The position numbers and the translations under genes were made by a program. The notes under the pieces are model-generated. The model was not told where the DNA came from and searched no databases. It saw only the letters and a list, made by a program, of their open reading frames with translations. From Chloranthus sessilifolius (lineage: Eukaryota; Streptophyta; Magnoliopsida; Chloranthales; Chloranthaceae), in assembly GCA_021018995.1 (NCBI GenBank), contig CM037597.1, positions 34,474,936-34,538,935 on the forward strand: a stretch of 64,000 bases of DNA, given 5' to 3'. This document shows positions 38,503 through 51,050 of this stretch, in pieces. Position 1 is the stretch's first letter. Each line of letters begins with the position of its first letter.

Positions 38503-39179
38503 AAGATCATAATTCAGTAGCTATGGTGACAGAAAATTTTCATAAATTCCTCAATGATGGTGACCGAGACGGTATGTGTGGGCATAGCTTCATTTGAGGG
38601 CGTTGCTATAGTCTCATTCTCTCTTTGGTGTGGGACAAGGATGGTGCAAAGCCGGCGGTGCGAGTGTGGCATAGGTGGTACAGCAGTGTGTTTCAACTTG
38701 TGTCAAGCATACATCTCTGGTGGGATGTAGAGCGCACTAGCCTGGTCAAGTGAATAAACGTGCAAGTGAGTGAGAGACAAGGGCAGAGACACAAGCGAGG
38801 TTGCCTTTCAATTGCATTGGAACAAAGGCACAACAAAATGTGTGAATGACACATGGAATAGATGATATATGACTTAGGATTTTCTTGAACTAGGGGAACC
38901 CAGTAGTTGACATATGTTCAATTTATTTTTAACTGCTACTTAAAGAAGAGAAAAAAACCATTCAAATTCAATTAGGGACTTATTACTTGCACAAGAAAAG
39001 TGTGTCCTTGCACTTATTTTTTTTTTTAAAAGATGGTATTTTGGGGACTTATGCAATGTGAAAACATCATCGAAGCCATCTAACATGAAGGCCGTGAGCT
39101 ATAGATATAGGGCTCAAGAGATTGGCACAAATTTGATCTCAATCATATATTTCAATTAGCTAATAGGCTATGACTTCAT

Positions 39180-39660
39180 TATATCATAAAGATCATGTTT
39201 GGTGCTAATATTTTCCCCCTAAGATCTTTAGATCATGCCCTGCAAATCAGACAAATTAGATTGTATTTTTTTTCCGTTGTAAGAACCAGAAAACTTTCGA
39301 ATATCCTCTTTGATCTTTCTATCGCCCCTGAAGGTCTATGGAATGAGATTAAAAAGAAGTACAGAGACTGTTTTCCTCCATGAATTCAGAACATAAAAAT
39401 GCAAGTCCATTTTGTTTTCATTATAATTTATAAGAACTAGAAAGATTGCCAATTTCCTTAGTAATCTTTAAATCAATCCCTGAATGTCTATGGAATGAGA
39501 TAAAAACAACAGAGATGGAAACATTGAAGATGTTTGCTGATTTGAGGTTTAGCCAAAAAGCTTGCCAATATCCTCATCGATCTTTCAAGCAACCCTTGAA
39601 GGTCTATGGAATTATATAAAAAAGAATAGACTACAGAGATGGGAACACTGAAGATGTTTG
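39180..39660. repeat. Segment repeated three times, diverged
   Basis: A motif set (AATATCCTC or similar, then GATCTTTC, then AAGGTCTATGGAAT) occurs at about 39295-39350, 39445-39510 and 39550-39620. The last two copies also share ACATTGAAGATGTTTGCTGA-like text. I see no coding function. Confidence 0.6.
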
Positions 39661-39745
39661 CTGATTTGAGTTTTAATTAATTTCCTTTGAATGTATTTGT
39701 AGGCTATAACTACGAACTTTATTTTATTCTGACCCTCTTGTGTAG

Positions 39746-39868
39746 AATTGAGTCACCGTGACAAGTTCCCATTGCCTTCTTGGAACGTGTTAAGGATGAT
39801 TTCAAGAAGAGATATGGAGGAGGAAAAGCTGCAACTACAGTTGCCCACAGCCTCAACAAAGAATTTGG
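39746..39868 (+). pseudogene. Captured exon of a VAMP72-type R-SNARE
   Basis: Between a TGTAG acceptor and a GTAATT donor the plus strand reads [20 protein letters not shown] followed by [16 protein letters not shown]. This matches the end of the longin domain of plant VAMP721/722-type R-SNAREs, which act in secretory vesicle fusion at the plasma membrane. The exon boundary after EFG matches the known gene. The codon before QVPI is TGA at 39759-39761, where VAMP72 has Arg; a CGA to TGA change is typical of methylated DNA. No SNARE motif or membrane anchor is found nearby, so only this exon was captured. Confidence 0.75.
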
Positions 39869-42151
39869 GTAATTATTTCAACCCTTGTAACAATAGCAAA
39901 AGAAAGTCCCATTAACAAGGTCTGTGAGATCACTACAAGTCTATGCTCATAATGTAGGGATTGTATATTTCAGCTTCCAAACAAAGAACCTTGGAATATC
40001 AAAATCACATTGAAATACACCTGATGTTTTTAGAGTTTTGTTATGGATAAATGGCAAATGACCACCTCTTTACAGATTGAGGCTTGATCGCTCAAATTTG
40101 TGGCCAAGTGGCATATAGTGTTAGCAATCTAGGGTAGATCTACGCCGACAGCTCTTTACGAGCTTGCAAAATGGTGGAAGTAGAGGTTTGAAGAATTTCT
40201 AATAAGAAGATTGAACCGTTCACACTTAAGAGTGGATGGTGGTTACCCTATAGCAAGGGAATTTCAAGAAACATTATTCTTCCTCCTAAAGTACCTTGGT
40301 TGGTTGACACCCACGTCACTGAAACAAGACCACCCATCACCATCTTACAGGTTCATTTTAGCACAATCGCTTCCAAATATGCGGAAGAGAACAACATACA
40401 AATAACCCTCAACTTAACTCGATAAAAATATCATCCAATACCATGCACATTATCCAAACCTATATTGGATTGACTGGGTGATGATTTAAAAAGAAAACAA
40501 AAAACACATCATTTACCCTATATCTAAGTGGGGGAAAATAGAAACGTGGCGCATGAGTCCAGCCTATTCAAATTGTCAAATGGTTGGGTTTCACCTTGCA
40601 TTGGCCGAAGCCCAAAATTTGCACCAATCATACACTCTGATCAATGTGTTGCTCACTGAATGTGGATTGTTGCCACAAATATGGTCAAGGATCCATGTTT
40701 AATATCCATCGTTGCTCATACTGATTTTTTGGGGCTAGGTCCAATTAGTATCTGCATCCATGATATAGATACTTAAGTGTAACAAACTACTAACTTCTCT
40801 GTTATTTCGAGTGTTTTTCGTTATTTCAACTGTTTTAAGGCCTAAAAGTAATTAATGTATGAACACTATATTTTATACATAACAAGGTTTTTTTTCTTTA
40901 GATAAGCAGTAACCATTTGTGTTAGATGATTAAAATAACAAGGTAAGAGTTAAAACTTCTCCTCTCCCTATAGGAGGGGCAATAGCCCCAATTATTGGAT
41001 TTCCTCTCTTATTTATCATCCTCGACCCCCTGCATTTTCCCTCAAACAGTACCAGCTGTCAAGTTAAAAAATATACAAAGAAATTTTAGTGGCTACAAAC
41101 TTTTAATTTGGGAATGACACATAGAACCTAGCTACAAAAGAATATAGCTTGTAATACATTGCTCACTGCTTAACAAAAAACCTATATAAATTGCTTGTCG
41201 ATTCTTAACACAACAGACAGAAGTGAATCTTAAGCAAGCAAAAGGAACAAAAATTCAACCCAAAAATGTATATATTTTGGTAAAATAGTACCTTAAATCT
41301 TTGGCAGTATAATTTGAACCACATCAGCTTTTGTCACTGCAAAAAAGATCCTGCTACCTGAGAAATCAAACATGATTTATGAGTCAATTGCAGATGATGA
41401 GAATGCCTTTCCTTATTCGGATGCAAATAGCCCTGCTTAGCCACCAATTTCAATTCCTCAACAAGATCTGAAAGAAAACCTTAATGACAAATATATAAGC
41501 CCTAACCAAGAATATCTAGATTATGAAGGGCTTTTTAGCCCATGAATCTTGTCAAAAGCTAAAATCCTTAAATATGGGTCATGCAAATCTGTAGAAGATA
41601 GATATTGATAAGATTGATTGCTACAAATCCGTTCAATCATATTATTTTCAATCTACAGTTCAATATGATGGTTTTAAGTGTCCAAAATCAAGACGAAAAA
41701 AAAAACCCTAAACATCAATGAGAGATCAAATCGTTAGCAATTAAAATGAGGTTTTCATATCAAATCATACCTGAAAATTGCTGAAATGCGTCACTAAAAT
41801 GAGATACGAGACTAAATAGGGTTCGAGGGGGAGAAATTGAGAAGAGGAGTAGACAATAAGTATTAATAGCAAAGCCATCAAAATCAAACTATTTTGGGGC
41901 AACAAACACCTAATCAGAGGGATCTTAGGGGTGGGTGATAGCAATTTAGGGTTGACAAAGAAAATGGGTTTAAGCGAGAGAGATTTAGGCGAGTGAGAGG
42001 GGCCAATGAATTTGGAGGGAAAATAAATTCCGCTTTAAGTTATATACTCGTTCCTATGCCAACGGTTTGCTACATTAGTCGTCAGCATAGGATACATCTA
42101 CACCAACAGTTACCACTACAGCCATCGGTGTAACCTCTTTTTCTTGTAGTG

Positions 42152-42415
42152 ATGGGCCTGATTTCATAAACCAATCACTTTGTACGTAAGAAGCTAAATG
42201 CTATATATTGTTACATATATTTATTACTTTACAATATAGTAAATATTTTAAATAAATCAAAGAAAAAAATTTCATTTTAGATTTCTTTGTTTGGTGTGTT
42301 GGTTTTTAGGCAATAGAAGTTCTCATTTTTGTATGCAAATAAGTAGTCTCACATTGAAAAGTGTCAAAAGTGGTCCATACTGCATATAAAATCTTTCAAC
42401 TTCTATTATTGTCAC
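42152..42415. other. Flank between two CACTA-type ends
   Basis: Starts with the ATG target-duplication copy. Nothing recognisable is present. Confidence 0.4.
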
Positions 42416-42560
42416 TACAAGAAATAAGACTATTAGCGACCGTTTTTTGGAGAAAAAAACTGCCGCTATTAATAAAAAAACTATTAAGACTATTAGCGGC
42501 AGTTTATTGTTAATAGCAGCATTTTTTGGCTGCCACTAATAGCAGCATTTTTTGGCGAGC
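42416..42560 (+). mobile_element. CACTA-type terminus, partner not found
   Basis: CACTACAAGAAATAAGAC is followed by repeated TATTAGCGGCAG-type motifs in both orientations, the usual CACTA end plus subterminal repeats. No matching TTTCTTGTAGTG end was found downstream in the window. It may be a truncated element, or its other end lies beyond. Confidence 0.6.
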
Positions 42561-43307
42561 CGTCACGTGTGAGTGATGATTGGAGTTTAGGCGCATTAGC
42601 GCTTTAGGGGCAAACACTTTGCACTTCTCATAGGAGCCCACTATAAGTTTGACTTTTTGACCAGGTAGATCCAATGGTCGAATTATTAATGGGTTGGGTC
42701 TTATGGCCGATCATTAATCAGTGGGTAAATTCGGTTCTATTGGGTCAAACGGATTGGTCAAATATTGATCGTTAGACCTAACCGTTTCATAACCGCTTAT
42801 AAAGGTGTATAAATTTTCGAATTTAAATTCGTAAAAGTACAACATTCCTTCTAGACGTTGGATGGAGCGGTTGGAATCTTTGAAAGATCTGAGTCATCCA
42901 AGATATGACTATTAGTCCAACAGTTATATTGAAAAGGTGCTTAAGATCTATAGAAAGAGATCTCTGAACACAGATTCGGATACTCTGAAATCCATCAAAT
43001 TTTCTTGCATACAGATTTGAGAATTATCTTGCTTTCATGCATGTTCGCTATGCATTCACTCATTTTCGTTGTTCCCAAAGAAGTCATGAATAATCCCAAG
43101 GAAATAAACAAAAAATAGGTGCTAGTTAACTTGGACAATTGATCGATCAACTGCCCTTGGCATGTATTATGATCTACCGGTAGCTTTATGGCCACCGTTA
43201 TGACCGTCAGAGTTAATGAGTTAGGGGTGAAGAGTTTAGAAGGCAAGCATAGCTTTCTAAACTCTCCATTGTAACAGTACCCAGATTTCATGATTCTTCC
43301 TCCTATT

Positions 43308-43338
<31 letters not shown>

Positions 43339-43615
43339 TTATTATTATTATTATTATTATTATCAAATCATATTCAGCTCTCATTTTAGCCTTAGAACTT
43401 GTCTAAAGAGTGGCGAACTTCTTCTCTTGTCCCTATGATTGCACTCAATTTTTTTTTCTTGAGACCAAAAAACCCTTTTACATCTATTTTTATGTACATT
43501 AAATAAGCGAGAACTATGTCTAAACACATTTGTAGCCAAGGCCTATTAGTTCTTTTTCAGAATTTGATCACTTTCATTAAAAAGAACCATAAGCAAAGAA
43601 ATTCTGAATTGGGAT
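42561..43615. other. Unidentified stretch with a microsatellite
   Basis: No gene is recognised. Positions 43297-43364 hold a compound (TTC)n(TTA)n microsatellite. The open frame across it encodes only Ile and Arg runs and is not a gene. Confidence 0.5.
43297..43364. repeat. Compound (TTC)n(TTA)n microsatellite
   Basis: About ten TTC units are followed by about nine TTA units. Confidence 0.9.
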
Positions 43616-43630
43616 TGGAATGATCCCTAT

Positions 43631-44126
43631 CTAGACATTACAATCAGAGATATTTGTAATAGAAGAAGCAAACTTTTCCAAGGATTCAGCTCCTCTATTA
43701 GCCGATCTGGGAACATGCACACATTTTGCTACATCAAAAAGTTGTAAATTCTCCTTTATATCTTCAACAATAGTACAATATTCCGATAGATTTTCTATAG
43801 CTTCCACCACCGATCTAATAACATAATTGCATGAATAGCCGTCGAAGAGAGCCAATGTCCACCCATTTTCCAGAGCAAATTCCACCCCCATCTGCAAGGC
43901 TAGCATTTCTGCATGCTAATTCAGCCTTTGGAATAGTGCTCAGATGTTTTGCCATAGCTCCACCAACAACACCTTCATTACTAGCAATGACACCAATGCC
44001 CCCTTTAGACTCTTTAAAAGCGCCATCCACATTGATTTTGATAACATTGGGTGTTGATAAAAATGATATTGACAATGGCTCAAAGGCATATAGTTCACTA
44101 CGCTGTCTTAAAGATAATAGATGCAC
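43631..44126 (-). pseudogene. LINE-type RNase H (RVT_3) domain, frameshifted
   Basis: The minus strand encodes an RNase H-like domain as found in plant LINEs and in the many stand-alone RVT_3 genes derived from them. The first part (about 43910-44126) has NVIKINVDGAF with the first catalytic Asp, then GGIGVIASNEG and KAELACRNASLADG with the catalytic Glu. The second part (43631-43906), in another frame, has MLALQMGVEFALENGWTLAL and ends HVPRSANRGAESLEKFA, the usual C-terminal helix. The two frames overlap by about 90 bp, so there is at least one frameshift. No RT, zinc knuckle or poly(A) tail is visible beside it. Confidence 0.65.
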
Positions 44127-46124
44127 TACGTCAAAATAGGAGAAAAACGACTCTAACTAATCTGAAAAGAACTACTGCCTGACAGTGGTAAATGGATGGA
44201 CGGTGGTTTATTATGTTGTCTAGCCAGAAAATTCGTGCCAACCCCATTATAAATAGGGCAAACACAAAACCATCCCTTTTATAAATTGGGCCAACACAAA
44301 ACCCATCATCTCTCTCACAGGAAGCCCCGAGAACCCATCGTCTCCACTCCAAACCCATCGTCTCCCTACAAACCCTAGAAACCAATCTCTCAAAACTCCA
44401 TTAAAACTCTCGATTCCTTCACAAAACAATGCCACCCGCTTCTCTTCAGTCTGTCTCTCTCCTCAAATATCTTCCTCCAATCCTATAAAAGACACCAATC
44501 TCGAGATCGATATCTTTCAGACGGTTGGAGGAAGAGATTTGAGGACATTCATGGCCTGTGAATCAATCTCGTTGAAGTATCCTTGAGTAACGGATTCCGT
44601 ATCGATCCGCGTACCTTCAGGCATTTGAAACTGACAGAACTCAAAATGGTTGGTTTGATCTAAGTTTCTGAAGAAATCGTAGTTGAAATCACCAAATCCT
44701 CGACAAGTAACCAGTGCATTTTTTTTGTTTTTTTTATTTCTTACAGTCTTATTTATCTTTTGTTTTTTTTTTCTGATCCAAAACCCTAAATCGGAGTCAG
44801 ATTTAGGGCTAGGGTTTTTTATTTTTATTTTTTTATTTCTTAGATTTCCTGAGTTTATTTATTTGTTTTTCCATATCCAGACCTTATTATTTAAATTTTT
44901 TTTCTTTTTTTTTGTTCTTCTGACTATAGGTTTCAGGGCCTTTCCTCTCTTTATATGTTGGTATTTTTCTTATAATTAAGTTCTAGCCTTTTCAAGTTTT
45001 CAGCATTGCGATTTCTCTCTATTTTTTTTTCCTCAATATTTTTGTTATTTATTTTGATCCTATTTAGCTCCCGACTACCTTCTATGAAGGCCCCTTCATT
45101 CATCGAGTTCTTTATGGTTTTTATCTGTAAAGATAGTTTATATTTTATTCTGTTGTTATTTAGTTTTCAATATAATTTATTTTTTAGTTGTTTATTTAAC
45201 AGTTATAGAATATTAATGGCCGCCATTTAATCAAATATTGTTTATTTTGAGCTGTTTATTTCACTGTTTAACTTTGTAATGAAACTCTTTTGATCCAAAG
45301 TCGTCTTATATCGGTCTATTTCATGCGTAGCAGCTGCAAAAACTACTCTACCTTAGCTATAGTTATTATTGTTAATTTTTCTCCTATAGCTAGATCTTTG
45401 TGGGTTCTACTTCTTATCTTCAATTTGTTGATGGCTTCTCTGACATTCATTTTACTAATTCCACAGCCTTTTTTTCTAATTCGAAAATTAATTAATTTCA
45501 TAGAAACAAACTATAGATCTGCAATATGTTCTATGAAAGATGATTTAATTTTTAAACATAAAAAGAAAAAAAAAATTCTATTTTAATGCTTAAAAACTTC
45601 TGTAGAACAAAGTTTTAAAATGTTTCTCGCGTAGTTTTCATTACCTTTTAGTGCTACCACTACTTCTCCACAATTTATCATAAATTCAGTTGGCAATTTA
45701 TTTTTCACCTGCTCTAGATCTATGGACTTGTTCTTTTTGTTTTGCTCCCTTCTTCATCTAGCTCACCTTCTTAGGCAAATCTCATCTAACATGATACATG
45801 TCACCTGTACACTTATGTATCCCACTAATGCAACTCATATAAAACTGGATAAATACTTCAAACATTTTAATTATGTTATATATATATATATATAGTTATC
45901 TATTTTTATCCCACTTTTTCTTATTCTTTTATTTTTCTTAATTCACACTGTATCAATCCATGCACATCTGGTATCACGCCCGCGAAATGTATCAGTATTT
46001 GAGGTGACCAATGTGTGTGACACCAAAATTCCCTATTCTTATATTTTAACAACTGGATCACCAAATTTCTTTTCATTTTCCCATCATGTGATAATTGATT
46101 CACAAGAACTTCCATAGATTTTAG
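44127..46124. other. T-rich stretch, possibly 5' leader and intron of the GH3 gene
   Basis: Positions 44283-44690 are C-rich with CCCATCGTCTCC repeats, like a plant 5' leader. They are followed by about 900 bp of T-rich sequence with the low complexity of a plant intron. A GTAACC after ACAA near 44706 could be a donor. The open frames in the T-rich part (about 44683-45586) encode only Phe/Leu runs. The link to the GH3 exons is inference. A (TA)n run lies near 45877-45895. Confidence 0.3.
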
Positions 46125-47630
46125 TTGCTTGGAACCCACATACTAATTCTCAGCTTCAACCCGTGGATCGGGCACTATTTGACAAATTTGGGGAGCTTTA
46201 GAATCCCTTTGTTGGGTCTTCTATTATTATTATGTTGTTGGGAGGCAGAAGTTGGACATATGAAATACAAAGACCCCAAGCATACATTGAATGTTCAAAT
46301 GAAAGATCTGATGAGCCGAATGACTCTAGCCGGTGCAAATTCATCGAACTGTCACATCAGCTGAACTAATGAAAAAGTACTTCATAAGTAAACAACTGCT
46401 TCCCTTCTATTTGTATATTCATTCTGATCAATGGAGTTTCTCGCTCGTTAAAGAGTCAAAACAAAAATAGAGAAAAACAAGACTAAATTGAACAAGAAGT
46501 TTTACAGGAAGTATATTAAGTGGTGAGGGGAGTGTGCTGGCTCCACGGGCCTCTGCCGAAACCTGGATTGATATGGTGAATGACTTCCAGAAGGGGAGTC
46601 TCTCTACAAGTCTTGGAATTCCAATGATTTACAGGATTGATGTTGTTCATGGACATAACAATGTCTACAAAGTACATTATTCCCTCACAATGTTGGGCTC
46701 GGACCTACCAGGCAAGTCCTAATTATTAATTATTCAGAAATTATATTTGGGGGCTTCATCTGCTATCATATATTTATATCTATTCACGATCTTTTATTTT
46801 GCTTGTATTCCCATATGAATTATGATTCCTGATGAATTTTCAAGACTGACTTGGCGTGATCAATAAAACTTCTTCCCATTTTTATAAAGTTATATATGTT
46901 CTTATCATCAACTTAGCCAATGTTTGGAGTCAATTAACATGTCCTTAAATAGTTGTTAGAAATCTGTCAACATTGTGTTATTAGTGTATAATACGATTCT
47001 TGGTCTTATCTAAGAGAGTATTAGCCCAAAACTTTTCATTAACTGCTCCTTTTTGGTTTGTGGGTTATATGGTTAAGCCTAAACAGTGGATGGTCCCTTG
47101 GGACTAGTGATGCTATTGGGTCTAGCTTCTTATGGTTTGTCTTCCTTATCACGAACTGGATTAATCCAAAACTTTAGAAAGAACAAATAGAAGAGAAATG
47201 ATGTTCTCTTTTCAAACTATTGGAACTATTCTTTCCTTATATGGTCTTTCTTACCTTTGTGTTGATTCATCTTTACTCTTCTAGGGATTCTTTGCTTGTG
47301 AAGAAATTGGTGATGTAACCGCTCTTGAAGTTATGGCAACAGGCATTACTTATGTTTTTGCTCCATGCATTGCGGTAAACTCGACAGATCATTTTCATCA
47401 ATCATGTAATTTGAGTTCTGCTAATACTTTAAAAAAAAATGTTTTGTTTTTTATTATCCTTTTTCTTGAAATTACATATAGGTCAGGAGAGATCCCAGAT
47501 GGGGTCGGTGCTATGAGAGCTACAGTGAAGGTCCCAAGGTTGTCCAAGCAATGACGGATATCATTCCTGGTTTACAGGGAGAAATCTCTGCAAATTCTCG
47601 AAAGGGTGTCCCTCACCTTGCTGGAAAGTA
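46125..47630 (+). pseudogene. GH3 glucan exohydrolase / beta-D-glucosidase, partial and broken
   Basis: Four exon-like blocks match the N-terminal part of plant family-3 glucan exohydrolases, secreted enzymes that trim cell-wall beta-glucans. Block 1 (46125-46397): a signal-peptide-like IPLLGLLLLLCC, then MKYKDPKHTLNV and KDLMSRMTL. About 20 bases that normally encode EEKIGQM are missing, and the frame shifts before VQIHRTVTSAELMKKYFI. Block 2 (46516-46720): [37 protein letters not shown], then [10 protein letters not shown] in another frame. Block 3 (about 47287-47373): LLVKKIGDVTALEVMATGI. Block 4 (47482-47628): [20 protein letters not shown] to KGVPHLAGK. The catalytic Asp region and the C-terminal domain are absent, so it is a pseudogene. 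Confidence 0.85.
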
Positions 47631-50600
47631 AGGTAAACTTTTGACAAAAAAAGATGTGGGAGCTTTGGCTCTCTTTCAACTTAACCTTTGACAAAAAAAA
47701 AAATCATCGTGGGACTACCTTACCTGAGCATAAAAATTATCTTACATTTTAAAAATCTTTCTAAGCCTTAACACGCCTGCAAAAAAAGTTAAAAGGCATG
47801 AATGAAATACATTAGTAGTATATTATTAAGGATAGTGTACTTCATATTATTTAAATTTAACTTAGTGGTATGTATGTCATTCACACACCTTCAATGCAGT
47901 TCTTAGCTCATGACGTTCACAACTTCACATATCCAGTACAGTTACTCATAATTTTATCACAGATAACATTATGACAAAAGGAAATGTCTTCTTAATACGA
48001 AACCTAGAAAATTAAAGCAATGTACAAACATTGCAGCTTACTCTCTCCAAGAAAGAATTTGCGCTCAAGGGATCCAAAAAACTTTTACATGGCTAGAAAG
48101 TTTTCAATATGTTACCATTCTTTCGTTAATTAATTGTATTACGGCCAGTTTTCATCCTCCATGCTAGATTCTTGTCTTTCACTCTTTTGTAAATGCCGAC
48201 AAATCATCATTGGCCTTGAATGCACTGGCTTAGTTATATGGTAACTAATCCTTTTGCAACTTGCATTTGAATAGCTCACTTAGGTAATGTGAATCATCAC
48301 CAGCTCACTTGAGAAACTACCTCTTACCCGAAAAGTTATCAGACCATATCTGGTGGTGTTCCAGTCAGCTACCTAATACTAACTCAATTTTATGTCAATA
48401 TTAGCTTCTTAGGTAGTTTTTTATATGTGATAAGAGTCCAAGTAAGAATAGGAAACATAATTGGAGATAAGATAGAGGACTAGTTAGAGAAAGGGTACGA
48501 GTAGGAGTTTCTTTCTATTATTCCATTTAAATACTATAATTGTCCAGAAGAATGAATAGAGTAATGATAACTATCTTTTATGAGAATGTTCTTTTAGAAG
48601 AAGTTGGGAAATTTTGAGAAATTCTTAACTCTGATTTTCTGGTGACCTTTGAGCCTTAGATCTGCATTGAGGGTTTACATCCTCCAATTACTCTTTTAAA
48701 TCTCAGCCTTTTTAGACTGAATTTCATCCCTGATCTGGTGCTCTTTTGAGATTTCAGTGTGCTGCTACTGCTGGTTTTGAACCAGTTCTACTCTTCATTA
48801 ATTTATGCCGTCAAACTCTATTACTGCTCCTAAACTTCCCAGCTGCTGTGATCTGATCGCACATCGTCATCAGTGCTTTTTGGTTTAGGTCAGGGGCTCT
48901 TCTTCCGATTCAAGGTGCATTGTGACTATATTTGGTTTGTTGAAATACAAGCTATGTCAACAAATTATTCCTTTTAATTAACACAGTAGAAAAGATTTGG
49001 GCAAAAATTGTAACAATATTGTGGACAAATTCTCAAGTTGTCAAGAGGGTGATAAGAACTTAGAAGTGTGGAATTTGCGTAGAAACTCCTGTAGTAGACA
49101 TATGTTAGGCTTTGTTTTACTGTGTTTTGATGCTGTAAAATAGAGTCCCTAGTAGGATTTATCAACTATTCCAATTTTGAGTAAATGAGGGCTGCGGTTC
49201 TCATCTTTTCTAGTCCTCCTGATTTTTCACCTGCGTATTTAGTTTTATAATGGGAGTTTGAGTTTAGTTAACTGTCTAACATTTTCAACTGCTGCTATTG
49301 ATTTTAACAATTTTTGTAGAATATCTTGTTCTAAGTATGTTTTGATATTGAAATCATAACTTCTGGCTTTGAAGATTATGCTCTCAAACATGGGAATGCT
49401 GTGGATAAAGTGTCAGGCGCGCTTCTCAAGTAGGTAAGCTTCGTAGGTCTACGTGCGAGCTTGATTGCTTATCTTCTGCACATGGCATCAATATTATGGA
49501 TCTTGTGGTTTATCCTTCTCTCATGTCGTTTCCCAGATGCCCCGCAGATGAATGATGTTGAGATTGAATATCTCTAGTGGTCCCTACCTCACTCTTCACT
49601 TAGTTGAAGAGCTTACTTCTTATTGATTAACTTTAGATTCAGTCTAGGTGTACGGACCCACGCACCAACTCTGATGCAGTTGTCATCAATCATCAATCAT
49701 CAATCATCAATCATCAATCAAGTATAACTACCATCTAACTTCATCAATAATGTACAAGTAGTGCACGTACATTATTTTGATAAATGATTAGATTCAGCCC
49801 AAAGAACACCATCTCTGCCGTAGATATCTGAATTTTTAACACATGATCTATCGCATCTTTGGCCGTAGATGGATCATAGACAGCTAAATCATGTTTGTTG
49901 ACAATACACTAGATATATTTTGTGGGTGCATTTGTATACATAATGTTATGTGTGTCCATGCCCGTGTCGTGTCCCATGTGGGTGCTTATGTGGTGTATAA
50001 AGTTGGCTCCATTGTCCTTCACGCTACTGCTTAATAGGGATCAAAAGCAACATTTGTGTCTTATTGCAGGTTTGGTCAGATGTCCCTCAACCTCCCTACA
50101 CTACTTGGGCTCTACTTGAGAAATGATACCGTAAAGCTCCATGCATCTATTCATGTACATTCCCATAAATCCAAAGCCATAGATTCGATGGGCTGCATGA
50201 TCCCTAACCGTAGATTAAGTGGGCCACCCATTGTATAGTTTAGCGCCAAAAAATTCAACAATATATAATTTTTTGGATTGATGACTATGCACGCAGTGGC
50301 CAATCTCCTAGGCAAAGCATCTAGTATAGTAATGCAGTTTTCCATGTTATCATTGTTTTTTCTTCTTGTGTTTTAGATTCCCATTTCTCTCGTGGAAGGC
50401 AGTAGGTAAACAGTCTTCAGTATCTTCAATTTCAAATGAGGACTTGATTGAACTTTTATGAGAGAGAGAGAGGACTTGATTGAACTTGCCGAACTTCTCC
50501 TTGTTCCACTTTGACAACCCCTTAGCTAGTCGTTAAATAGTAGCTGCGACCCCTATAGTTGGGTCATTTGTGTATGCATCATCCCAATTATTTTCTACTA

Positions 50601-51050
50601 CCCCATTTCATTCATCAGACGTCAACCATAGCACTTCGAACCTGAATTGCTTCAGACCATTATGGAAGGCTTCGGCTGTTGGATTAGTGGTATCCCAAAT
50701 CAGAGAATGATCGGAAGTTATATAGCTCCGAATTTTGAGTTTTCCATTAGAAAACATCAAGAACGAACACTGTTACAGAAGCATCAATCCAGCCTTTCTT
50801 CTAATTCTTCCCCCAACCTGATATAAGATCATTTAAACACCATTTTGGTGTTTAAATATGGGTAAGGAGCCATTACTCCTTAATATCCCCGGTAAGTACA
50901 ACTGAAAATCACTGACTGTTTGAATTGGAGGATAGAAAATGCCTTTTGCTCCAATATTTCACATAACTGATCTTGAGATCACAGGCATATAGTGTAGGAA
51001 TCCATGCATAAAGGGGTATTTCCAATATTAGATTGGTGGTTAGACACTTT
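47631..51050. other. Intergenic sequence without recognised genes
   Basis: I looked for later GH3 exons and found none. A 7 bp CATCAAT unit repeats about five times at 49683-49720, and a short (GA)n lies near 50460 with a small duplication of GAGGACTTGATTGAAC around it. Open frames in this stretch are short and unrecognised. Confidence 0.5.
49683..49720. repeat. CATCAAT heptamer minisatellite
   Basis: About five perfect tandem copies of a 7 bp unit. Confidence 0.85.

Larger units (their letters stand above)
34743..42151. mobile_element. Non-autonomous CACTA transposon carrying host-gene pieces
   Basis: The left end is CACTACAAAAACAAG; the right end is CTTTTTCTTGTAGTG, its near-perfect inverse. 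ATG flanks both sides (34740-34742 and 42152-42154), the 3 bp target duplication typical of CACTA elements. Subterminal copies of CCGTCGGCGTAG in both orientations lie within about 250 bp of the left end; diverged copies lie before the right end. No TNP2-type transposase is visible in 7.4 kb, so it depends on another element. It contains a VAMP72 exon (39746-39868), a probable GIP1-like piece (38185-38502), a tandem duplication (36938-37180) and a repeated segment (39180-39660). Confidence 0.85.

Noticed and set aside
39746-39868. A functional VAMP72 gene
   Set aside because: Only one exon is present, with an in-frame TGA, and no SNARE motif or transmembrane exon occurs nearby.
42995-43384. 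129-codon minus-strand ORF with Ile and Arg runs
   Set aside because: It reads through the (TTC)n(TTA)n microsatellite; the rest has no recognisable domain.
44119-44240. CACTACGTCAAAATAGG as a further CACTA or other transposon end
   Set aside because: The sequence after CACTAC does not match the usual terminus, and no inverse partner or target duplication was found.
44683-45586. Phe/Leu-rich open frames suggesting membrane proteins
   Set aside because: They are translations of T-rich low-complexity sequence, probably intronic; there are no conserved motifs.
50590-50760. Open minus-strand stretch that looks protein-like
   Set aside because: About 49 codons without a recognisable family, start or splice context; chance is sufficient.
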